A stretch of 5,915 nt of DNA from Bacteroidota bacterium (GTDB lineage: Bacteria; Bacteroidota; Bacteroidia; AKYH767-A; JABDAW01). Both the position numbers and the translations under genes were made by a program. Shown here one piece after another: positions 1-5,316 of this stretch. The notes beneath the pieces are model-generated. The model did not search any database, was not told the origin of the DNA, and was given only the letters and a program-made list of their open reading frames with translations. The DNA lies in the NCBI GenBank assembly GCA_023251595.1, contig JAHEYM010000268.1, positions 1-5,915 of the forward strand, read 5' to 3'. The number at the start of each line of letters is the position of its first letter. The first letter of the stretch is position 1.

Positions 1-549
1 CAGGGTTTCAGTATAACGCTCATAATGATTTTTAGCTCTTAAAATTTGAACGAGGGTATCCGTATTTCTGAAATCACCGTCGTCTGAGTTAAAATACTCC
101 TGAAAACAAGCAATGTCGGGCGACTCTTTATCAAGTAAATCAAACATTTTATTTCTCGTCTCGAGATTATGCGACCAATTATATAAATCGAACAAGCGTA
201 CATTATAAGACATAACTTTAAATGTCTTTCCTTTTTTTATTATTTCATCAGGCAGTTTGCGACTGAAATTAATTTGCGCGAAACCCGACATCTCAGAAAA
301 TCCGGTCAACAGAAAAATGAATGAAAGGAGAGCATATCTCCATCTGAAAAAGAGCCAATAGATTACGAAAAGGATATTTGCGAGATATATAAACGGGAAG
401 GTCAAACCGAAGAATGCAAGCCACCATGCATGTGCAGGTGAAATGTACGAGGAAAGGATTGAAAGTCCGAGAGAAATAGCCGCAATAAAGTTCAGGATCA
501 GAAAAATCTTGCCTGTGGCAGACAGCTTTTTACGAACTTTTTTCACCAT
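1..549 (-). CDS. Membrane-anchored endonuclease/exonuclease/phosphatase (EEP) family protein, N-terminal part only
   Basis: I translated 183 uninterrupted codons from the ATG at 549-547 down to base 1, where the gene leaves the window, so the C-terminal part of the domain is missing. Residues 14-36, 43-68 and about 70-83 are hydrophobic and should form three membrane segments. The EEP domain then begins with MSYNVRLFDLY (113-123), and N116 is the expected metal/phosphate-site Asn. CFQEYF follows (148-153), with E151 as the expected metal-binding Glu. EEP enzymes cleave phosphoester bonds in nucleic acids, sugar phosphates or lipids, and the substrate cannot be told here. A membrane-tethered catalytic domain after three helices is a layout I recognise from Bacteroidota. 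The start codon overlaps the stop of the upstream rhomboid by one base (TAATG), which implies translational coupling. No Shine-Dalgarno sequence precedes it. Family assignment is fairly secure; activity is inferred. Confidence 0.88.
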   Translation of the reverse strand, partial: MVKKVRKKLSATGKIFLILNFIAAISLGLSILSSYISPAHAWWLAFFGLTFPFIYLANILFVIYWLFFRWRYALLSFIFLLTGFSEMSGFAQINFSRKLPDEIIKKGKTFKVMSYNVRLFDLYNWSHNLETRNKMFDLLDKESPDIACFQEYFNSDDGDFRNTDTLVQILRAKNHYERYTETL

Positions 550-1448
550 TATTTTTTGCCACTGGCACGGAAAAGTTTGTCTTTTTCATCTTTAGTAAGA
601 CTATCATAACCCGACTTTGCAATTTTATCGAGGATACGATCTATTTCCTCCTGAAAAGCTTTTTTACTTGAAACAAATTCTTCGTCTGAAATGGGTCTTC
701 TTTTATTTGCGTTATATGCTGTTCGCATGCGGGGTTTCGGTTTGAGGAGATTTGCAACACTTTGCACAAGATTTTCGAACCATTTTCCTATATCAACACC
801 TGATTTGAATTGCCACATATAAATTCCTCCGAAAATAACTCCTCCAAGATGCGCGATGTGTCCACCTGCATTTCCTGAACGAATATTTATTACATCAAGA
901 ATCACAGAAAAAATGGCAATATATTTTAGAGGAATTCTGCCAAGTAGTATAAGATTTAACGGATAATCGGGAACCATAACTGCCGTTGCAACCACAATTG
1001 CCATGATCGAAGCAGACGCCCCAAGTGCGTGTGAACCCTCGACAATATTTTGAAATGCAGGAAAAATGTTAAATGCCAGGACATACAGTATTGCACCTGA
1101 AATTCCACCTAAAATATAGACAGTAGTAAGTTTCTTTCCACCTCTGTATTCGAGAAATATTTTTCCAAAAACATAAAACCAAAGCATATTAAATAAAATA
1201 TGCATGATATCCTGATGAAGGAACATATAGGTAAAAATGGACCAGGGTTGCCGAATGAGTGTGTGTGTCCATGAAGGAACCATAAACAATTGCAAAATTG
1301 GTTCGAACATTATTTCACTTCTATAGAGTGAATAGATGGTCATGATGATTTGGACGATCACAAATACCACGACATTGATCACAATGAGCTTTGTCAGCGT
1401 GTTCGCCGTGCTAATAAAACGTTTTAATTCATCAGAGATCGATGCCAT
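549..1448 (-). CDS. Rhomboid family intramembrane serine protease with C-terminal cytoplasmic tail
   Basis: This 299-residue protein is predicted to cleave substrates within the cytoplasmic membrane. Hydrophobic segments fall near residues 19-41, 70-95, 107-128, 143-163, 165-188 and 195-213, the six-helix rhomboid core. The HxxxxHxxxN signature of helix 2 is at H78, H83 and N87. The catalytic Ser is S145 in GASA, where the usual motif is GxSG. The partner His is H200 in AHLGG, so the dyad appears intact. After the core comes a basic linker (about 235-252) and a charged tail ending in a KSGYDSLTKDEKDKLFRASG block (278-297). I have seen this tail type on other Bacteroidota rhomboids (I believe Pfam DUF6576, to be confirmed). 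The start is supported by an AGGAGA site 7 nt upstream. The gene sits 1 nt after the second rhomboid gene and overlaps the EEP gene by 1 nt. The physiological substrate is unknown. Confidence 0.93.
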   Translation of the reverse strand: MASISDELKRFISTANTLTKLIVINVVVFVIVQIIMTIYSLYRSEIMFEPILQLFMVPSWTHTLIRQPWSIFTYMFLHQDIMHILFNMLWFYVFGKIFLEYRGGKKLTTVYILGGISGAILYVLAFNIFPAFQNIVEGSHALGASASIMAIVVATAVMVPDYPLNLILLGRIPLKYIAIFSVILDVINIRSGNAGGHIAHLGGVIFGGIYMWQFKSGVDIGKWFENLVQSVANLLKPKPRMRTAYNANKRRPISDEEFVSSKKAFQEEIDRILDKIAKSGYDSLTKDEKDKLFRASGKK

Positions 1449-1449
1449 A

Positions 1450-2172
1450 TCAGTGTCTCCTGAATTTCGATTTATACTTCCAAATCATCAACAAAATAAA
1501 ACCGGCGAGCGCACCGCCTAAATGTGCATAATGAGCCACATTATCAGTGGAACTGTTTCTGATCCCTGAAAATAATTCAAGACCTGCATAGAGCATCACA
1601 AAATATTTGGCCTTCATCGGAATGGCAAAATATATATATACCAGCGAATTCGGGAAAGTCATACCGAAGGCGAGCAGGAGCCCAAATACGGCTCCTGATG
1701 CACCGACGACGTTAATACTATTCAATAAATTTATCTTATACAGACGCGCTTCTTCACTCTGAATACTCGATGAATTGATAATACTATCAATTCGGAGAAG
1801 TTCAGGTTGAAGCTCGAAATAAATAACCGTATAGTGACACACAGCGGCACCAATTCCGGTGACAAAATAATAGATTAGAAATTTTTTCGGTCCCCAGAAA
1901 TTTTCGAGCGAACTGCCAAACATCCAAAGAGCAAACATATTAAATAATATATGTGTGAACCCCTGATGCATGAACATATAAGTAATGATCTGATATGGAC
2001 GGAATTTCTCTGCGGAGAAATAATGCAATCCCAATAAATCATTCAGATCAAGATTCCATGCATTCATCGCGGTAATTCCCGCAAGGAAACAGAGTCCGTT
2101 AATGATCAGAAGATTTTTTACCGCATGCGGCAAGATCTTAAAAGGAGCGGGTCTGAATTGTTCGGAACTCAT
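1450..2172 (-). CDS. Rhomboid family intramembrane serine protease (first of the tandem pair)
   Basis: This 240-residue protein is a compact six-helix rhomboid protease, expected in the cytoplasmic membrane. The helix-2 signature is H69, H74 and N78 (MFMHQGFTHILFN). The catalytic Ser is S159 in a canonical GASG motif (157-160) followed by AVFGLLLAFG. The partner His is H217 in AHYAHLGG (213-220). All dyad residues are present, so it should be active. A polar insertion of roughly 35 residues (about 120-155) lies between helices 3 and 4. Unlike its neighbour, it ends soon after the last helix with a short basic tail (WKYKSKFRRH) and has no extra C-terminal domain. Its ATG lies 7 nt after the mutL stop, and its stop is 1 nt before the start of the next rhomboid, so it is part of the mutL operon. 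No Shine-Dalgarno sequence is visible. Substrates are unknown. Confidence 0.94.
   Translation of the reverse strand: MSSEQFRPAPFKILPHAVKNLLIINGLCFLAGITAMNAWNLDLNDLLGLHYFSAEKFRPYQIITYMFMHQGFTHILFNMFALWMFGSSLENFWGPKKFLIYYFVTGIGAAVCHYTVIYFELQPELLRIDSIINSSSIQSEEARLYKINLLNSINVVGASGAVFGLLLAFGMTFPNSLVYIYFAIPMKAKYFVMLYAGLELFSGIRNSSTDNVAHYAHLGGALAGFILLMIWKYKSKFRRH
1456..1461 (-). promoter_or_regulatory. Shine-Dalgarno site for the downstream rhomboid gene
   Basis: On the minus strand AGGAGA lies 7 nt before the ATG at 1448-1446, inside the last codons of the upstream rhomboid gene. It supports this start. It also stands out because mutL, the other rhomboid, the EEP gene and the lipoprotein gene show no such site. 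Confidence 0.6.
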
Positions 2173-2179
2173 AAATTAT

Positions 2180-4039
2180 TTAAACGGTTTTACCGAATCT
2201 TTTTAAAATATCCTGTTCCGAAAGCACAAAGAGTATCGGTTTACCTGAGGCATTCGCTTGTGGTGTTTCGCAAGAAAACAGATCGTCGATCAACTGTCTT
2301 ATTTCTTTATCACTCAAATTAGCACTGAATTTAGAAGTGATATTTCTGGCGAAAGTTTTCGCAATATTATCGCGTTTATTAATACGGAGTAGATCAGAAT
2401 TATTTTTAAATTGTTCGAGAAGTGATTCAATCAATTCTTTTTCAGATCCGGCAGGAATATCGGCAGGTGAGCCATGAATAACAAAAGTTTGTTTGCCGAA
2501 CGGTCTGATGTCGAATCCAAGCCGGCGAATATCTTCTGTGATATCCTCCAGTAACAGGGAGTCTTCAGCACCGAAATCAATTGCTGTTGGAAAGAGTTGT
2601 TGTTGAGAGCCGGGCAAATTTTTATCAAGCGATTCAAGATATTTCTCATATAAGATTCGTTCCTGAGCTCCTTGTCGGTCAATTATTGTTAATGAATTAT
2701 TGATAATCGTAACTATATATTTACCATTTAATTGAAAAAGCGGAGTCGGATGTGTGTCGGATGGAGAAGCAAATTCAGGTGAGGGAAATTCCTGCGGTTT
2801 ATCGCTCGGAGGTGTTTGAACCGGAGTATCTTTTCCATTATCCTCGTACATTTTTTGCCAGCCTGGAGCGGTTCTGCTCACAGACGGATATCGGGAAGGT
2901 ATCGTCCAACTATGATCTTTTTCTTCTTTTTGGTGAAATGGATTGTAATCGGGTTTCAGATTAATTTGTGGCGCAACAATTTTTGTATCCTTCGTTATAT
3001 GTGGAATATTTACCGAGGTATCGAGTGTGAAATCGAGCGTGGGAGTAACGCTGTATTGCCCCAAAGCCCGTTTAACAGCAGATCGGATAATCGCGTAAAC
3101 TGAACGTTCGTCTTCAAATTTAATTTCGGCTTTTGTAGGATGAATATTGACGTCGATCTTGGCGGGATCTGTTTCTATAAAAAGAAAATAGGAAGCAAAT
3201 GAACCATGTGGCAGGAGTTCTTCATAAGCATTTTGAACTGCATGTTGAAGATAATTATCGCGGATATATCTCTGATTCACAAAAAAGAATTGTTCACCAC
3301 GGGTTTTTTTCGCCATCTCGGGTCGGCCGACAAAACCACTGACCGACATGATCGTGGTATCTTCCTCCACCGGAACCAATTTCTCATTTATCGAAGGACC
3401 GAAAATCGCGACAATGCGTTGCCTGAGGGTTGCAGGTTTTAATTGAAATACTTCGAGTCCGTTGTGATTCATAGAGAAACCAACCTCAGGATGTGCGAGT
3501 GCGATACGTTGAAATTCTTCGATAATATGTTTTGTTTCAACAGGATTTGACTTCAGAAAATTCCGTCTCGCAGGAACGTTATAGAACAGACTTTTCACTG
3601 CGATAGAAGTACCCTCATTACAACTAATAACCTCCTGATTTATCAGGAGGGACCCATCAATTCTGATAAGTGTTCCCGTCTCTTTCCCTGTTTGTCTGGT
3701 CTTCATTTCCACCTGTGCGATGGCGGCAATCGAGGCAAGTGCTTCACCTCTGAAACCCTTAGTACGGATGGTTAGAAGGTCGTCGGCTGAGTGAATTTTT
3801 GACGTAGCGTGTCGCTCAAATGACATACGGGCATCGGTTTCCGACATACCACAACCATTATCCGTAACCTGAATCAGTGTTCTTCCTGCATCTTTAATGA
3901 TGAGCATAATCTTGGTTGCGCCGGCATCGATCGAGTTTTCCATCAACTCTTTCACAGCCGAAGCGGGTCGTTGAACGACTTCACCGGCAGCAATTTGATT
4001 CGCAACAGAATCCGTAAGAAGATGAATGATATCGGGCAT
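2180..4039 (-). CDS. mutL: DNA mismatch repair protein MutL
   Basis: MutL couples mismatch recognition by MutS to strand processing. This copy is full length at 619 residues. The N-terminal GHKL ATPase shows ELMENSIDAGAT (31-42, with E31 the likely catalytic base and N35 the Mg ligand), DNGCGM (60-65), RHATSKI (76-82) and TKGFRGEALASI (93-104). The transducer domain ends in NIHPTKAEIKF (298-308), containing the conserved ATP-contacting Lys (K303). A Pro/Ser-rich linker runs from about 335 to 432, and the MutL C-terminal dimerisation domain from about 434 to 619. In that domain the endonuclease motif DQHA(X)2E(X)4E reads DRQGAQERILYE (454-465). It keeps D454, E460 and E465 but loses the Gln-His pair. 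The C-terminal CPHGRP-type metal motif reads ANASGKP (595-601). SQQQLFP (478-484) resembles a beta-clamp binding site. No Shine-Dalgarno site is present; a pyrimidine-rich tract sits just before the ATG. Confidence 0.97.
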   Translation of the reverse strand: MPDIIHLLTDSVANQIAAGEVVQRPASAVKELMENSIDAGATKIMLIIKDAGRTLIQVTDNGCGMSETDARMSFERHATSKIHSADDLLTIRTKGFRGEALASIAAIAQVEMKTRQTGKETGTLIRIDGSLLINQEVISCNEGTSIAVKSLFYNVPARRNFLKSNPVETKHIIEEFQRIALAHPEVGFSMNHNGLEVFQLKPATLRQRIVAIFGPSINEKLVPVEEDTTIMSVSGFVGRPEMAKKTRGEQFFFVNQRYIRDNYLQHAVQNAYEELLPHGSFASYFLFIETDPAKIDVNIHPTKAEIKFEDERSVYAIIRSAVKRALGQYSVTPTLDFTLDTSVNIPHITKDTKIVAPQINLKPDYNPFHQKEEKDHSWTIPSRYPSVSRTAPGWQKMYEDNGKDTPVQTPPSDKPQEFPSPEFASPSDTHPTPLFQLNGKYIVTIINNSLTIIDRQGAQERILYEKYLESLDKNLPGSQQQLFPTAIDFGAEDSLLLEDITEDIRRLGFDIRPFGKQTFVIHGSPADIPAGSEKELIESLLEQFKNNSDLLRINKRDNIAKTFARNITSKFSANLSDKEIRQLIDDLFSCETPQANASGKPILFVLSEQDILKRFGKTV

Positions 4040-4052
4040 AGGAGTGGGGGAG

Positions 4053-4071
4053 GGTGAAAACGAACTTCACC
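4053..4071 (-). other. Small inverted repeat in the mutL leader
   Basis: GGTGAA (4053-4058) and TTCACC (4066-4071) are perfect 6-bp arms around a 7-nt loop. The repeat lies between the proposed mutL -7 box and the start codon, so it would be at the 5' end of the mRNA. It is followed on the minus strand by the tract CCTCCCCCACTCCT, which reaches the ATG. It has no T-run and so is not a terminator. The stem is short and could be chance. Confidence 0.3.
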
Positions 4072-4082
4072 AAACCTGACTG

Positions 4083-4090
4083 CAAAGATA
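4083..4090 (-). promoter_or_regulatory. Candidate Bacteroidota -7 box for the mutL operon
   Basis: Read on the minus strand this is TATCTTTG, followed by CA. It is a full match to the TAnnTTTG -7 element used by the Bacteroidota primary sigma factor. It lies between the stop of the small membrane protein gene and the mutL start, and predicts a leader of roughly 35 nt. A TTG triplet occurs upstream (about 14 nt from the box), but that is shorter than the usual spacing to the -33 element, so the upstream half of the promoter is not convincing. Confidence 0.6.
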
Positions 4091-4107
4091 CTAAGCTATT
4101 GCCACAA

Positions 4108-4287
4108 TTAAGAGAACAAAAACCACGAAAGCAACAAGAAAAGTGCAATGATGATAATCAACCTCATCTGCGAGCGTTTTTGACGAAGACGTGACCGTTC
4201 TCTGAAGTTTTTATAATTGGCTGAAAGTTCAGTTTCGGGCATCAATTTTCTTTCCCGTTTCAAACCATTTTTTATTCCACTCTCCAT
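4108..4287 (-). CDS. Small basic tail-anchored membrane protein, unknown function
   Basis: This is a 59-residue protein that I do not recognise. The N-terminal part is strongly charged and basic, with RERK at 11-14 and a dense Arg/Lys stretch at 29-42 (RERSRLRQKRSQMR). It is followed by one hydrophobic segment, LIIIIALFLLLSWFLFS (43-59), that runs to the C-terminus. This suggests a tail anchor with the basic part in the cytoplasm by the positive-inside rule. I chose the ATG at 4287-4285 because AAGGAGG lies 5 nt upstream. Reading on to a TTG at 4371 would give 87 residues but would place that Shine-Dalgarno site inside the coding region. The gene lies 68 nt before mutL on the same strand and may be cotranscribed with it, although mutL has its own promoter candidate. 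The strong start signal and coherent topology make it likely to be a real gene. Confidence 0.7.
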   Translation of the reverse strand: MESGIKNGLKRERKLMPETELSANYKNFRERSRLRQKRSQMRLIIIIALFLLLSWFLFS

Positions 4288-4290
4288 TTC

Positions 4291-4299
4291 CTCCTCCTT
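4291..4299 (-). promoter_or_regulatory. Strong Shine-Dalgarno site deciding the start of the small membrane protein
   Basis: The minus strand reads AAGGAGGAGGAAATG, with the ATG at 4287-4285. AAGGAGG is at optimal distance (5 nt). This is the strongest ribosome binding site in the window, and it selects the 59-residue start over a longer TTG-initiated reading. Confidence 0.7.
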
Positions 4300-4361
4300 G
4301 TAGAAAACAGGACGATAGGTAAATTGAAGTGGTTTTTTATGTTTGAAGAGAGGCACGGATT

Positions 4362-4379
4362 CAATTAACAATTAACAAT
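4362..4379. repeat. Tandem heptamer repeat CAATTAA, 2.5 copies
   Basis: The plus strand reads CAATTAACAATTAACAAT, two full copies of CAATTAA plus CAAT. It directly abuts the stop codon of the lipoprotein gene and fills part of the 92-nt gap to the small membrane protein gene. No T-tract hairpin accompanies it, so I do not call it a terminator. I have a recollection of similar short heptamer repeats in intergenic DNA of Bacteroidota, which is unverified here. Confidence 0.55.
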
Positions 4380-5174
4380 CTATATTTTTTTTGTAACACC
4401 CACACTTTTCCTAAATGTATAGCTGATTCCAAAAGAGAATTTCAGAAGGGGATAAAGGAGCACACTTGCTGTATTAATATTAAAATAATTATCCGGATTA
4501 ATTGTGGGGAGTGTTACCCCAAACTGCAATAGTCCTTTCAGCTTTTCTCCACCAACTTTCACGGTCAGTGCAGGTTCCAGATTCACAAAATAAAACGATG
4601 TGTCGGAATAATAATGAAAATTTGAATTCCACCACTCAAATTTGTCAGTCAGAAAAGCATGAATATTGAACAGACGCACATAATTCATTCTTACATCAAA
4701 AGCGACTTCAATGTTTTTGTTGATGAGTCCGACGCCCGGCTGTATAAATATATTATAATATTTCGCATTCACCTCCGGAATCGGGTCCGTTGTATGTTCA
4801 ATTTTATCTGAGGTAGTTCCAATCCCAACCCCACCATAGCATTGAAAAAGTCCCATATTATTACTAAATGGCTTGAAATAACCGGCACCCGCTTCGCCAT
4901 GAAACATATTGAGTTTTTCCAGAGACGAATCTGCGCTTATAATCCTTCTTTCATGATACATTCCGTCTATCATTATTCCAGTGTTATTTGCGATTGCGTA
5001 AGCAGCCTGCAGATTAATTAATCCGGTACCAAACACACCTATCGATGACGAAGCGCTGAATTCTCCCTTCTCTTTCAACAATGGAGAATGAATTGCATTC
5101 GGTTTATAAAGAGTGACACAGCTTGTGAAGATCAAACTAATACCAAATAAAAAAGTTTTAACATGAAGTCTCAT
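4380..5174 (-). CDS. Putative lipoprotein / outer-membrane beta-barrel-like protein, function unknown
   Basis: This is a 264-residue exported protein. The N-terminus has basic residues, a hydrophobic stretch and then FTSC (16-19), a plausible if imperfect lipobox with C19 as the lipidated residue. The mature part alternates short amphipathic strands rich in Gly, Tyr and Phe, for example GLINLQAAYAIA (51-62), FHGEAGAGYF (91-100), FIQPGVGLI (143-151) and LLKFSFGISYTF (243-254). It ends shortly after an aromatic-rich strand, as barrel-like proteins often do. The pattern resembles Bacteroidota outer-membrane proteins of the small-barrel type, but I see no motif that gives a function. No acidic patch follows C19, so a surface-export signal is not evident. 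The ATG at 5174 is the first start after the intergenic region and gives an immediate signal peptide. It is transcribed away from the secreted protein gene at 5317. There is no clear terminator between it and the next gene. Confidence 0.8.
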   Translation of the reverse strand: MRLHVKTFLFGISLIFTSCVTLYKPNAIHSPLLKEKGEFSASSSIGVFGTGLINLQAAYAIANNTGIMIDGMYHERRIISADSSLEKLNMFHGEAGAGYFKPFSNNMGLFQCYGGVGIGTTSDKIEHTTDPIPEVNAKYYNIFIQPGVGLINKNIEVAFDVRMNYVRLFNIHAFLTDKFEWWNSNFHYYSDTSFYFVNLEPALTVKVGGEKLKGLLQFGVTLPTINPDNYFNINTASVLLYPLLKFSFGISYTFRKSVGVTKKI

Positions 5175-5231
5175 GATTGAATTGTTTAGTCAATTATACG
5201 AAACCGTTATTATGCAGTACAACACAGCGCA

Positions 5232-5239
5232 CAAAAATA
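5232..5239 (-). promoter_or_regulatory. Candidate -7 box for the lipoprotein gene
   Basis: On the minus strand this reads TATTTTTG, a full match to TAnnTTTG. It is 57 nt upstream of the ATG at 5174 and implies a leader of about 50 nt. No convincing -33 TTTG is present at the usual distance, and matches in AT-rich DNA are common, so the call is tentative. Confidence 0.4.
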
Positions 5240-5272
5240 AGCATTTTCTTCTCTATATTTCGATTGTTTTAT

Positions 5273-5280
5273 TAATTTTG
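5273..5280 (+). promoter_or_regulatory. Candidate -7 box for the secreted protein gene
   Basis: TAATTTTG matches TAnnTTTG and lies 36 nt before the ATG at 5317, which suggests a leader of about 30 nt. No clear -33 element is seen at the standard spacing. It is arranged back to back with the minus-strand box at 5232-5239. Confidence 0.4.
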
Positions 5281-5316
5281 AGCCGGAGTTGTCATCAACC
5301 CAAATACTTTCCTTGA

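Noticed and set aside
557..567. 11-bp palindrome TGCCAcTGGCA at the end of the tailed rhomboid gene, considered as a terminator
   Set aside because: On the minus strand it is followed by A residues and not T residues, the stem is only 5 bp, and the EEP gene starts just after it.
1336..1521. Plus-strand open frame of 61 codons across the junction of the two rhomboid genes
   Set aside because: Both overlapping minus-strand frames encode conserved rhomboid protein, so this one is a shadow.
1630..1640. Run of alternating AT bases
   Set aside because: It lies in the coding region for the VYIYF stretch of the rhomboid and follows from codon choice. It is too short to call a repeat.
2752..3442. 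Several plus-strand open frames of 70-95 codons opposite mutL
   Set aside because: They lie wholly antisense to a clear full-length MutL, with no start signals and no recognisable protein features.
4288..4371. N-terminal extension of the small membrane protein to a TTG at 4371 (87 residues)
   Set aside because: The strong AAGGAGG site lies inside this extension at the right distance from the ATG at 4287, and the TTG sits within the heptamer repeat.
5180..5195. Inverted repeat AATTG-TTTAGT-CAATT near the lipoprotein start, considered as an operator
   Set aside because: The arms are only 5 bp and AT-rich, so it is expected by chance in this intergenic DNA.
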